64,000 nucleotides of DNA from Tubulanus polymorphus (taxonomy: Eukaryota; Nemertea; Palaeonemertea; Tubulaniformes; Tubulanidae). Location of the stretch: assembly GCF_964204645.1 (NCBI RefSeq), contig NC_134025.1:13643001-13707000 (forward strand), given 5' to 3'. Under the pieces are notes generated by a model, which saw only the letters and a program-made list of their open reading frames with translations, was not told the origin of the DNA and made no database searches. The first letter of the stretch is position 1, and each line of letters opens with the position of its first letter. This document shows, piece by piece, positions 36,763-47,040 of the stretch. A program made the position numbers and the translations under genes.

Positions 36763-36903
36763 GAAAAAAGATCGCGGCTTTTGCCGGTGGCTAAATGCAA
36801 TACCACAGGGCCGGTCGTATAGAAAAACCATTGGCGATCAATCCAAATTGTGAAAATATTGGCAAAAACCATAGGAATAGGTAGAGAACTCGAGGGAAAT
36901 ATA
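36763..36903. repeat. DIRS right inverted terminal repeat
   Basis: It contains GCCGGTGGCTAAATGCAATA, CCACAGGGCC and GGCGATCAATCC, the reverse complement of the left repeat, then AAACCATAGGAATAGG and the outer end GGGAAATATA. Confidence 0.88.
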
Positions 36904-37470
36904 GCGCCACCGTGGGTTGAATGTGAACTATACGCATGGAGTGAAAGATAAATAAATGACTAATTCACGGCTAATTCGAGCAACTTTTTTGGATAAGTCA
37001 GATCTCAGGTCATTATACATATATTAAGTTTCTTCTGGTTAAGAAATTGCGGAAAGCTAAATTTTGACAGCATTTGCCCTTTAATACATAATACGAGATT
37101 TGGAGAGGATTTGACATCAAAGCCTTTTTCATCGAAGGGCTACTATAAATAGATGTTCATCCCTTCACCTTGTATTATGAGTACCATAATGTTCAAACTT
37201 CATTTAAATTTAGGACTTTATTGCAGAGCTGTGCAAAAAAGTTTTTGTTATGCAATCCCCTGCCGCCCCCGTTCCGACGGCTCTGTATTGTGAAGCACTG
37301 ATGATGAAAACCAATATCAGCTATAATGTCTTGAGACTAACCTCCATCTAAAATGTAGTTTCTGAACAGAATATTCATTGGTCTGTTCCATCAATATGAA
37401 TCACATTTTGTCATGTGATTTTCTGACATTGACATTGAGTTACATCACTAAATCACTTTAAGCAACTTAC

Positions 37471-37707
37471 CAACTGGATTTATTGGGTAACCACGCCGTT
37501 TCTCGATGTACAAGTACTTCACGCACAATCTTATTAATGGCTCTTTCAGCAGTTCCGGAATACCTTTGAGCATCAACCAGGAATTATCCAGAAGACACTT
37601 TCGTAAATCTTCAAATATCGTTTGCGACATAGATTTTGGAATGCACTGAGAAAATTGTGACAGTTCAGTTTTAGAGAACAACACTGTACTCGGATGCTCT
37701 GCTACTT
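37471..37707 (-). CDS. MLYCD: MLYCD exon 8
   Basis: Acceptor GGCTATTTCAG and donor GTTG|GTAAGTT enclose 237 nt in phase with both neighbours. It encodes the helical segment with DNSWLMLKGIPELLKEPLIR and LCVKYLYIEKRRGYPINPV, which directly precedes the catalytic His block. The match to vertebrate malonyl-CoA decarboxylase is clear ([20 protein letters not shown]). Confidence 0.96.
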
Positions 37708-38595
37708 CTGAAATAGCCATGGATTAAAAAGTGTTATTGTTAGTTATTAGTACCATCTTTAGGGAGCATTCATGAAGTGGGTATGTACCGGTAATTCTCA
37801 TTTCAGATGTAAGATTGGCAAAATTCCCAGTGTGTATGGCAATTTCTCATCATATAATGCTGCATCTATGCTAATTTTTACAGCATCTATACAGCGGTAC
37901 ATGCATTCGATTTTCCAATCAGTGACATGTAGTTCATTATTTCATACATGTTGCACCACTGGTAGTATCATACCACTATAAGTGGCTGAGCATATCAAAA
38001 CCAGATGCAAACCTGCACAAAATCCAAAAATCCAAAGTTAGAACTTTCGGTGTTGCCAGCACCTAGCTATAATATTTCCGGAAATCAAATTCAAGATCAT
38101 TCCCCGTACCTTAATGCTGAAAAACGGCTTTTGTGGCCTGTAACGTGGCGCCACCTAGATTGTTTTGTTATGCTAATGAATAGGTCACGACGTCATAGCA
38201 ACACGTCTCTGAGAGTCCGCGAAGCAGTTTTTCAGCATTACATGAGCGTAAAGAAATTTTTTTTGAAAGTTTTGATTCCGGAAATTTTTGGAAGTCTGGC
38301 AACATTGAACTTTTCAAATTGGCTTATTTTTGAACTACCTTTGCAGATTTTGTGGTTTGTTTTATAATGTATTGTATTTTCTCATGTGACGTTAAGCGCA
38401 GATAGTTTTTTATAGTTCTACTCTATACAATCGAATAAATTAACATCATCATTATCATAATTATAAGTCAGAAAGAGCCTAAGGTAGAGTCTTACTGCAG
38501 TTGTCAACATGAACTATTGACCTCCAGACCAGTGCTCCCAACCTTATGTGACAATCAGTATTTCTGTGCAATATTTGTATGAATGTAGATCATAC

Positions 38596-38754
38596 CTTCC
38601 ATGTGTTTTTGTTTGTTCATGAGATCTATCAACCAATCTTTGAACCCTGGAATTGGTGACAGACTTGCAAACTGATGCATGTGAGGAAATTCCGTCCTTA
38701 ATGCTGACACAGCCTGTTTGATTATGTTGTTACCATGTTCTATTCCTTGGAGCC
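38596..38754 (-). CDS. MLYCD: MLYCD exon 7, contains active-site Ser
   Basis: Acceptor AATCTTCAG and donor GAAG|GTATGA enclose 159 nt. The peptide GLQGIEHGNNIIKQAVSALR is followed by FASLSPIPGFKDWL. The Ser of LSPIPGF (Ser298 of this model, Ser329 in human) is the proposed catalytic residue and is kept. The domain belongs to the GNAT-like C-terminal fold of malonyl-CoA decarboxylase. Confidence 0.96.
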
Positions 38755-38847
38755 CTGAAGATTAAGAAATTTCAAAGTTCAGAACAAAGAATGAATCCGA
38801 CGCCTTCCTATATAAATCAACATCATGTATGAGGATAAATTAATTAC

Positions 38848-38950
38848 CTTTCTGTGTTGATGTGATCGAGTAAAATATGGCAGTATTGATATTGCTTGGA
38901 TTTTCAGATTCAGATTTATGGCCATTCTGTTGAACAGGTTCAACAATAGC
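38848..38950 (-). CDS. MLYCD: MLYCD exon 6
   Basis: Acceptor CTTTTTTAG and donor AAAG|GTAATT enclose 103 nt. The peptide AIVEPVQQNGHKSESENPSN is followed by INTAIFYSITSTQKG. It matches the vertebrate segment ending TAAIFYSISLTQQGLQG, with a variable linker in front. Confidence 0.94.
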
Positions 38951-39091
38951 CTAAAAAAGAAGGATTTTTCTATTAACGAAGCAAGTTCTACAGGTATGAG
39001 CTAAAATTTTACTATACAGGGTAGTTGAATCATTTAAAATGAATCAATTTGACTCAAACCTAACATTTGTGGACCTAAGTCTCTAGTTTAC

Positions 39092-39256
39092 CTGAATATT
39101 TGATGATATTTCATTGGTTAAAGCAGTATGAAGTACAACAATTGGTTCATCTGGTAAACACATGTGTGTGAATACATAACAACGTCTGTAAGAGCCAAGC
39201 CTCCACCTCAAATCAACTTCACTTTTTATTGGATGGACAGCTTCATATTCTGATAT
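39092..39256 (-). CDS. MLYCD: MLYCD exon 5
   Basis: Acceptor TTTGTTTAAG and donor TTCAG|GTAAAC enclose 55 codons, phase 0. The peptide has [13 protein letters not shown], then [11 protein letters not shown], then [20 protein letters not shown], one of the best conserved blocks of the enzyme (vertebrate ISEAEAVHPVK, GPYRRCYFFSH, GEPLVVLHVALTGDISSN). Confidence 0.97.
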
Positions 39257-40291
39257 CTTAAACAAAATAGATATTCATATATTCTATACAACATAGAAAG
39301 AGTTCCAGTGGCAGATCCAGCCTACCCCGAGTACCACTTGAGCAGGACTCAAGATTTCCATCACAAAATTTTCTATAAAGTCAATGTTTGCCTGCATGTG
39401 ACTTAACAGACATATATCATGTTAACTCTCTCCGATACTTGTCGCACATGATACCTAACTGATTCGGTGCTCCATTGGCACTCTAGAGTTACAGCTTACC
39501 GATTCGTTTTTATTGTAATTCCTGTTTAAAATTTCTGAGATTGCGTCCGAGAGCACCTAAAATTTCACATTTCTTTGGGGGAAGACCCCCAGGGCGTCAG
39601 ACCTTCAGCTACTCAGGAGACACAATATCGCTTTGATGGCCACTAGTCTTTAATGTGGTACTCATTGCATGTTAATGAATATTTATCAAATCCTTTGATT
39701 CAGTGCGATATAGTGAAATTATCACTGACTGTATTCTTTCCTGTGAGCAAAAAACTAGCCGGCCCTGTCAGAATAAAAATGGTCGACAGGCGGGGCCATT
39801 GTTATTCGCTGAAATTAGTCAGTTTTTGGTCTGTAGATGTGTCTAGGGTAAATACACGTTTAAACGTTATAGGCTATCAAGGCAATCCTGGGAGGATCCA
39901 GGGGAGATTTCAGGATGTCTGGAATCCACCCCTGAAAAAAATTTCTTTTTCTTTTAAAACTACTATTCCAAATGATTCCAAAAAAAATCAGTAATAACTG
40001 CTTCGTCACTGAATGCTAGATTTCACTGGTTAAATGCAGGAAAATATATCAGGAGGCTTCTATTTTTCATAGAAAACACTGCTGATTAATTCTAACCTTG
40101 AAATCCCCCCATGTCTAATCCTGGTTCGCCCCTGCAATCCACTGAAACAACTTGTTCTAGCAATTCTTGTATGACAAGAGTTGCAATCAACAGCAGTCTC
40201 AATGCCCACATAGCATCACGACTACAGCATACCAGCACAGTGATCGTCTATCATTCTTGACTAAAACAGCCAAGAACCTAGTCTGATTTAC

Positions 40292-40447
40292 CTTATGCAG
40301 CAGTTCAGGAGATGAGCTCCGCAACACTTTTTCAATCTTCAAAGAGGAGACAGAGAGCCACATAGAAAGCAGATCTTTTAACGAGCCATACAACGACCTT
40401 AGTTGTGGGTGATGTTCTGCGTCAAAACCGTTCGTAGTGAGCATTTG
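40292..40447 (-). CDS. MLYCD: MLYCD exon 4
   Basis: Acceptor TTTTTCCAG and donor CATAAG|GTAAATC enclose 52 codons, phase 0. The peptide LRSLYGSLKDLLSMWLSVSS with LKIEKVLRSSSPELLHK corresponds to the vertebrate segment [20 protein letters not shown] plus SPCEVLQK. Confidence 0.94.
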
Positions 40448-40742
40448 CTGGAAAAAATACGTATTTTATAATCAGGTAACAATATTCACCTATTATCTGG
40501 TAACCAGAAACACAGAAACAGTGCTAAATTAAGTTCCAGATTGAACAGCCCAACAAAATCATTTCCTGCAACTTAACAGTAATTGCGTTTCAGAACAAAC
40601 TGAATTTTCATTTCAAAAAGGTTATAATTTCACTTCAATTTAATTTGAATTTCTCAGTTACTTTATTAAGTACGATAAGTAGAAGTTTACAGTCATACAT
40701 TATTTAAATATTCATAGAGTAGCCGTGTTAATCAGGTTTAAA

Positions 40743-40942
40743 ATAAGTAATGAGACGAGTAGTACTGTATAGGTTAACTATTTATTTGACGCACGAAATT
40801 TCGCTTCTAATGAATAGAAGCAATAATAGCTTCATCAGGTGAATGAGCATTCACCTGATGAAGCTTCTATTCATTAGCAGCGAAAGCTCGTGTGTCAAAT
40901 AAATAGTTAACCTATACAGTACTACTCGTCTCATTACTTATA
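40743..40942. repeat. 200-bp foldback (near-perfect palindrome)
   Basis: The arms ATAAGTAATGAGACGAGTAG through TATTTGAC on the left are matched in reverse on the right, ending GACTCGTCTCATTACTTAT-like. The centre is CACCTGATGAAGC facing GCTTCATCAGGTG. It lies in MLYCD intron 3. It is probably a foldback MITE and would form a hairpin in the pre-mRNA. Confidence 0.9.
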
Positions 40943-41738
40943 CATTATGTAGCAATGAAATCAAGCCAAAATCCTTTCGGTTTCTAGATTTCATTTTCTA
41001 CAAGATGACATGAAAATATCCTTTAAAGTGAACTCCACATAATTTGTATCTTCGGGAAGCGGCAATAGTGAAATGAGAGTAAGGTGACTTTCAATTGTAT
41101 GTACAGGCTGTGGCAGTGCTATCAGTGCAACAAGGCCACTATGTTAAGGCAGACCACCAGTACAGGTATGCACATACATGTAGCTGCAATTTAACTACAG
41201 TCTTCACCTCATCAATGGCACTATGCACAAAGCTGCCAACCTAGATTTTATCTTTTGCTGAACACATGTCCAAGTTTATCAGTATTTTCAAAACTTTTCC
41301 AGTAGTCCCCACTTTTCAAACCAGAAGACGTTTTAAAAATCAGTTTTGAGGTCTTAAAAATCTGTCCTAGGGGAAATTAATAGGAACAAAATATGTGTTC
41401 CCGTTTTTTGACACCGTACTAGTGCCCCATCTTCATCTTAGTACAGATGGCGCACTAGTACAGTGTCATATTGAGAGTAGGCCTATAATTTGAGTTGACA
41501 AGAGTGATTCTGAAACATTTAAGAAAGAATGATGTAATTTGCCATGAAAAGGAGTAAGTTTTCCGTTATTTATCAAATTTCTTCAGTATTCTCAGGTGAA
41601 TAAAAATCCGTAAAAACCCTTCTAATAACCGAACACTGTATTTTCAAACTATATTCCAGAGCAGTTGACTGTACATGTATTCTACTTTTTTCCACAGCCT
41701 GTATTTTGATTACATGGGAGTATTTGTTTTAGCCTTAC

Positions 41739-41879
41739 CAGGACTTCAGCGCGGATATCAACCAGTAATTTAACACCACCTTTAAGTCGACCAATTTGAA
41801 TGAACAACTGTTGATATCGTGGCAGTAGAGCCAATCGCAAACGTTCTTGTAACTTCACAAAATTTGCCGACGATCGATC
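41739..41879 (-). CDS. MLYCD: MLYCD exon 3
   Basis: Acceptor TATTTTTCAG and donor GTCCTG|GTAAGG enclose 47 codons, phase 0. The peptide VKLQERLRLALLPRYQQLFI with GGVKLLVDIRAEVL matches the N-terminal helical domain of vertebrate MLYCD (LRYALVPRYRGLF, GGVRFLVQLRADLL). Confidence 0.96.
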
Positions 41880-42347
41880 CTGAAAAATATAGCAAAACAT
41901 ATCCACTATCATTTTGCATTATAGTAGACCTGATCAATCTAATCAACCCTTTCAAGATGGGGATTTCAGGGTGTCTGGAATCCCCCAAGTTTTCAGGTAG
42001 TTCCTGACACCCATGTGGATAGTGATGACATAATAGGGGCTACATTACAGCTTTACAAGAATGATTATTATGTATTTCATGTAACATTATCATGCAACAA
42101 TGGATCCCAATCAGCCAGCTCGATTCTGCTCAGGCCAATTTTGGGGCTGCAGATCTCTGAATAATAAAATCTATTCTATCGACACAAAAATAAATTATGG
42201 ATGAAAAATTAAATCAGCCCTGGGGCATTGCCCCAAGTGGACTTAGAATTGGCACAATCTTGTGTTTACATAAGAAAAGCTAACATTCTTCAATTTTTCA
42301 TTAAAGCCAGCAAAAGATTTTGGCTGCATGTAGTCCACAATAAATAC

Positions 42348-42488
42348 CTGTGTTGTAGAAATCAACTGAGAAAGTTGCACAATCCCATTTGTATCAACAC
42401 CATAATCACTGGCTAACACACGTAGAAATGTCAATCGATCTGCAGCCGATAATGAGACATATAGTTGATAGACTTGTTGGGCGCATGC
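42348..42488 (-). CDS. MLYCD: MLYCD exon 2
   Basis: Acceptor CTCTTTTTCAG and donor ACACAG|GTATTT enclose 47 codons, phase 0. The peptide YQLYVSLSAADRLTFLRVLA then SDYGVDTNGIVQLSQ aligns with the vertebrate segment VSFYGGLAEAAQRAELLGRL and GFGVDHGQV. Confidence 0.93.
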
Positions 42489-42644
42489 CTGAAAAAGAGG
42501 ATGGATTTTCTACATTAAACTAGGGGTCCACGGAAGCCATGCACACATTGGTCAGAAATGCTCAAATTTTAACATCCAATGCCCCCTAATGAACATATAC
42601 AGAACCAATAACCGTGAAAATCACCATGATGATAGAACATGTCA

Positions 42645-42990
42645 TGAGCTACATCGAATGGGATCCCTGCGTTTAGACCATCCTCCCCCGGCAAGGATTC
42701 GAACCAGATGGCATCGAGATTGCCACGGTACGAAACCCTGCCACACTAGACCGAGTGCGCAGCTACAGGCACAAATTAGATGATGTCGTTATCAGCCAAT
42801 CAGATATCCCGTTTTATTTTAGCCCGAAATTTACCTCAGCGATTTTACAACGAGCAAATTGATCGCAAGTTTGCGTGCAGCAAAGCTGCGCCTGTACCTG
42901 CGCACCAGGTCTATTGTGGCAGGGGTTTGTACCGTGGCTGAGTGAAGCGATGCCATCAGGTTCGAATCCCTGCCATGGGAGGATGCGTTA
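42645..42990. repeat. Inverted pair of tRNA-like (SINE-like) units
   Basis: A minus-strand unit (42785-42650) and a plus-strand unit (42876-42985) share GTGGCAGGGTTT/GTGGCAGGGGTTT, GATGCCATC and GGTTCGAATCC, a tRNA-type B box. They are separated by about 90 bp and could fold back on each other in the MLYCD pre-mRNA (intron 1). A box is hard to define, so a SINE origin is likely but not certain. Confidence 0.6.
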
Positions 42991-43459
42991 AGACAGACCT
43001 GGGAGAAAATCTTGACGTTTTTTTTTTCAGCGAAAATTATGTGAAAATGTTTGAACAACAGCCAAAACTAGCACTAGCAGTCCGGGTCTATTTTGATTTC
43101 TCAGAAACGCATGTATAGGAATAGAACGACAATTTGCTTTGATTTTGGCATATTTTTGATTATTTCACAAAAACACGAGTTTGGAATTATATGAAATTTT
43201 CAGATCGTAAAGTAGATACTACATGACACCTCTAACGATAAAATCAGATCTCAGGACCATCTGGATAAAAAGTGTGCCACCCATCTTACGGAAAATTTTC
43301 GCGATAGGCAAATGAATTGGAAGCATGACGTTATCAGCTAGTGATAGCAAAAGCGAACAATAGATTCGCTAAAAATATGCAAAGCACCCGTCAAGGCTAT
43401 GCACCAAGTGGGCTAAAAATCATGGAAAATCATCCATGAATTTCATGAATAGGGCCTAC

Positions 43460-43549
43460 CTCAGCTTTGAGAGAGTCGATGCTGGCAATTGCCTCTCCCA
43501 ATATTCGATGTATTGTAGCTGCTGATGAATTCATTACATTTCGTTTCAT
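43460..43549 (-). CDS. MLYCD: MLYCD exon 1 (first coding exon), malonyl-CoA decarboxylase
   Basis: Malonyl-CoA decarboxylase converts malonyl-CoA to acetyl-CoA and CO2, which relieves inhibition of carnitine palmitoyltransferase and so permits fatty-acid oxidation. The start ATG at 43549 opens MKRNVMNSSAATIHRILGEA. An in-frame TAA precedes it by 12 bases, and TTTATTTTTCAG just before that looks like an acceptor, so an untranslated 5' exon is likely further right. The exon ends GCTGAG|GTAGGC after exactly 30 codons. Joining the nine exons gives 1458 nt with no internal stop, 485 residues against 493 in human. Active-site Ser298 and His401 are present. The N-terminus is basic but short, and the C-terminus lacks the SKL signal, so the compartment is uncertain. 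Confidence 0.9.
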
Positions 43550-43614
43550 TCGGTAAAAAGTGAATTACTGAAAAATAAATCCAGAAAAAAGTTTAAATAC
43601 ATTTTCCTATTGTA

Positions 43615-44875
43615 ACTTGGGGTCCAGGGACACCGTGCCCACTTGGAAAGTAGTTTCAAATGCTCAATCTAACAATTTGAATATTCAACGCCCCCTGGTG
43701 ACCATACACAAAAACTAATGACCTTGAAACTCACCACATTCATAGAATATGTCAGCAGCTACAATTTCGCAATTAGTTGTGATGACAATATATGCCTCGG
43801 TACCAATATAATATGGAAACACTAAGTTATTCTACTATTCAACGCCCCTGGTGACCATGCAAAACCCAATGACTTTGAAACTCACCACATTCATAGAACA
43901 TGTCAGCAGCTACAATTTTGCAACTGGTGGTGATAACAATATATGCCTAGGTACCAATATAATAAGGAAATACTAAGTTATTCTACTATTCAACAACCCT
44001 GGTGACCATATAGAAAAATTAATGACCTTGAAACTCACCACAATCATAGACCTTGTCATGAGCTACAACTTTGTAATTGATTGTGGTAACAAAATATGCA
44101 TAGGTACAAATATAATATGGAAATACTAAGTTATTGTATTATTCAACGCCCCCTGGTGGCCATATACAAAAACCAATGACCTTGAAACTCACCGCAATCA
44201 TAGACCATGTCATGAGCTACAACTTTGCAATTGATTGTGGTAACAAAATATGTTAGGCTAAGGTTTCAATATTATGTGGAATAACTTTTTTCCACTACGA
44301 ATGAGTACTGATGACACCAAGATGGCCGCCAATTGCGTGATCATAGGCTGATCAAAAATATCTGTCGCAAGTATTGAAGATCCCTTTCCATAGAATAGCC
44401 AACACAAATTTCAATGAAAAATGGCAAACCAGTAGGAAGCAACAGGACTCAGAATTCAGGCCAAAATTGACATTTTTGGGCACAAAAAAGGTCACAGGAC
44501 GGCCATCTTGAATCCGATCGACCCAAATTTTCTTATGCCGATGGGCCCTTGGTGGATACAAATACCTACGAAAGATCAAGGTAATTGATCAAAGCGTCTT
44601 CAAAATTTCCCTTGAAAACTTGAAATATGTGCAAAAAGTCCTGATTTTGGCGAACAACAATGGCTGCCAGTCGGCCATCTTGAATCTGACAGGGCCAGTT
44701 TTTGGGCTGAAGATGTGTCTATAGTAGATACATGCGTAACCCAAATATCAAGACATTACATTGAAGCGTCTTCAAACTTCCCAAAATAACTGAATTCCGT
44801 CTACAGACGAACGGACGGACGGACGAAAAGTGAACGCAATAGCCCGCTGGGACTGAAGTCCCAAGTGGGCTAAAA
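43615..44875 (+). repeat. R153 repeat, full-length copy
   Basis: One end is ACTTGGGGTCCAGGGACACC plus GTGCCCACTTGG. The other is AGCCCGCTGGGACTGAAGTC followed by CCAAGTGGGCTAAAAA, a hairpin-forming end. Four units of about 153 bp (from 43687, 43840, 43990 and 44145) each hold CCCCTGGTGACC or CCCCTGGTGGCC and a GACCTTGAA-type word (GACTTTGAA in one unit). The remaining 600 bp is unique and includes ACGGACGGACGGACGAAAAG. No convincing protein is encoded. It lies just upstream of MLYCD exon 1, probably in a 5' UTR intron. Confidence 0.88.
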
Positions 44876-45642
44876 ACAAAGCACATTTCATTTTAGCATT
44901 TTAAAGTACATTTTAACATCGTTAGCTCAAGTAGCCTGCATGTATTGTACAGGTGGTACCAATATAGTTAAACACATCTACATCAAAATGAAACATCAAA
45001 TTTACTCGCCAATTCTACATTAAATGCTCATCAAAACATCATATTTGATGCACCTAATCTGATCTTTGATATACTGTCAACACTAAATCACTTATTATAG
45101 ATATACAGTCATAAACCAATATTAATTTGACGCAACAAAATCACGATCATAGGTATCTAAATGTTCATTTGACTCATCAAAATCACTAACAATTAAACCT
45201 CACATTGCCAGTCGCCTATCAAACCATCATATTCCGCCTGTCAAAATCATTTATTTTACGTCATAAAAAATAGATTTCACCTGCCAAACAATCATATTTT
45301 ACTTGTTCCAGTTTCATATCAAATATGTGCCAAACATCACTGATGCCCCCGCTTATAAGCTATGTCTATAGGGTAACTCACTGTATAGGGTAACTCACAC
45401 CTACTAGACTAATTCCTCAGCTATTAATCGGGTAATGCAGTCTGCACCAATTGAAAAACCTGGGGTATTATAGCTATTTCTGGAGAAATGAAGGCACTAT
45501 CGCGTAAACGTCATTTTCCAATACAGCCCCTGGTGGCCACAATTTAAACTAGAGCAACCGGAATTTATATAGGAATATAAGTTACCTTAGACCATTTCCT
45601 ACCTGTGTACCAAGCAATGAAGGCTCTATCGTGCTAATATCT
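44876..45642. other. Non-coding, weak short repeats
   Basis: The part 44970-45340 repeats short words such as AAACATCAT and CACCTGCCAAA at irregular spacing. At 45520 there is an isolated CAGCCCCTGGTGGCCACAAT, again resembling a CTCF core. No gene is seen. Confidence 0.45.
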
Positions 45643-46055
45643 GCGTTCACACTAGGATTTCAGTACGGTACTAAGCGTTCACACTAGGAAATTATTCGAG
45701 GCCTATTCGCGGCTTATTCAGTTCCGTACTCAAATACGCGGCTTATCAAGCACGGAATGCGATTCCGCGCCGAAAACCTGATCTCAGTATGGCACTGAGC
45801 TGGCCGCATATTTTCTGTAGTGTGAACGTAGATTCGGCATTTAGCTAGCCGCGTATTCACATCCTCTTAGTACAAAACACTTAGTACTAAATAAACTCCC
45901 CTCTATTGGCACACTGGGTGACTATACTAGGCTTACTAAGTGCCAAATTGCCAACTCGTAGTGTGAACGTAAATGGCTGTATAAGCGCCGTATTTTGGTG
46001 AATTCGGCACCAGCGAAGTACGGTACTTCGTAAGCGCCGAATCTAGTGTGAACGC
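45643..46055. mobile_element. Inverted-repeat element with GCGTTCACACTAG ends
   Basis: GCGTTCACACTAGG on the left faces GCGTTCACACTAGA in reverse on the right. The interior holds further GTGTGAACG words and many paired TACGGTACT/GCCGAAT words. GCTAAT occurs just outside both ends and may be a target duplication. No transposase is seen. Confidence 0.7.
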
Positions 46056-46159
46056 GGCTAATGTCATTTTCGATCTGCCCCCTGGTGGCTACAATTTAAA
46101 CTAGAGCAACCTGAATTTAGATAAGAATGTACCACGGACTATTTCCTACTTGTGTAGAG

Positions 46160-47040
46160 TCTACCAAGTTTGAAACCAATGACATTGATACTCACCAGAA
46201 TCATAGATGTAACGGGCTACAATTTTGCAATTGATTGCGATAGGCCTAACAAAATGTGCCTAGGTACTTCGCCTATATAATATGGAAATACTAAGTTATT
46301 GTTTTATTTAACGCCCCGCTGGTGACCATATGCAGAAACCAATTAACTTGAAACTCAACACAATTGTAGAAAATGTCATGAGCTACAACAATTGATTGTG
46401 CTAACAAAATATGCCAAGGTACCAACATAATTTGGAAATACTAAATTATTCTACTATTCAACACCCCCTGTTGACCATATACAAATATCAATGACCTTGA
46501 AACTTACAATAATAGAAAATGTCAAGAGCTACAACTTTGCAATTGATGATGGTTACAAAATATGCATAGGTGCCAATATAAATAGACAATTTGTATATCA
46601 TTCAATATTTAACTCCCCTGGTGGCCAGAACAAAGAATTGGGAGATCCCAATTCCAAAAATCAAATATCAAGACTCTAAGTTGAAAACTGTTGATATTTT
46701 CCTCAATAAACCTTTGCCACCTACAAATGAGTACTGATGACACTAAAATGGCCGCCAATTGCGTCATAACTGGCTGATCAAAAATACCTGTCTGATGTAT
46801 GAAAGACCACTTTTCATAGAATGTCCACCAAGCATTTCAATGAAAAATGGCAAACCATTAGGAAGCAATGCCTCAGAATTCAGGCCAAGATTGAAATAAT
46901 TTTTGGGCACAAACGAGGTCACAAAATGCCATCTTGAGTCCGATCGACCCAATTTCATTCATGCTAATGGGCCCCTTGGATGATACATGTAAAAGATCAA
47001 GATATTGATCGAAGAGTCTTCAAATATTTTTCCTCAAATA
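46160..47040 (+). repeat. R153 repeat, 3'-truncated copy
   Basis: Three diverged units (with GACCATATGCAGAAACCAAT and similar) run into the unique part, which breaks off near 47040 after AATATTTTTCCTCAAATATC. The orientation is the same as 43615-44875. Confidence 0.75.

Larger units (their letters stand above)
32008..36903 (-). mobile_element. DIRS-type tyrosine-recombinase retrotransposon, degenerate
   Basis: Inverted terminal repeats (32008-32175 and 36763-36903) share GGATTGATCGCC, ATGGTTTTTC, GGCCCTGTGGTATTGCATTT and AGCCACCGGC. An internal complementary region at 32231-32326 contains the reverse complement of both outer ends joined together. That arrangement is diagnostic of DIRS elements, which lack target duplications and integrate through a circular intermediate. 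Between them on the minus strand lie gag-like, RT-tail, RNase H and tyrosine recombinase sequences. The element sits in MLYCD intron 8 in the same orientation as the gene. At 4.9 kb it is shorter than an intact DIRS because part of the RT is missing. Confidence 0.9.
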
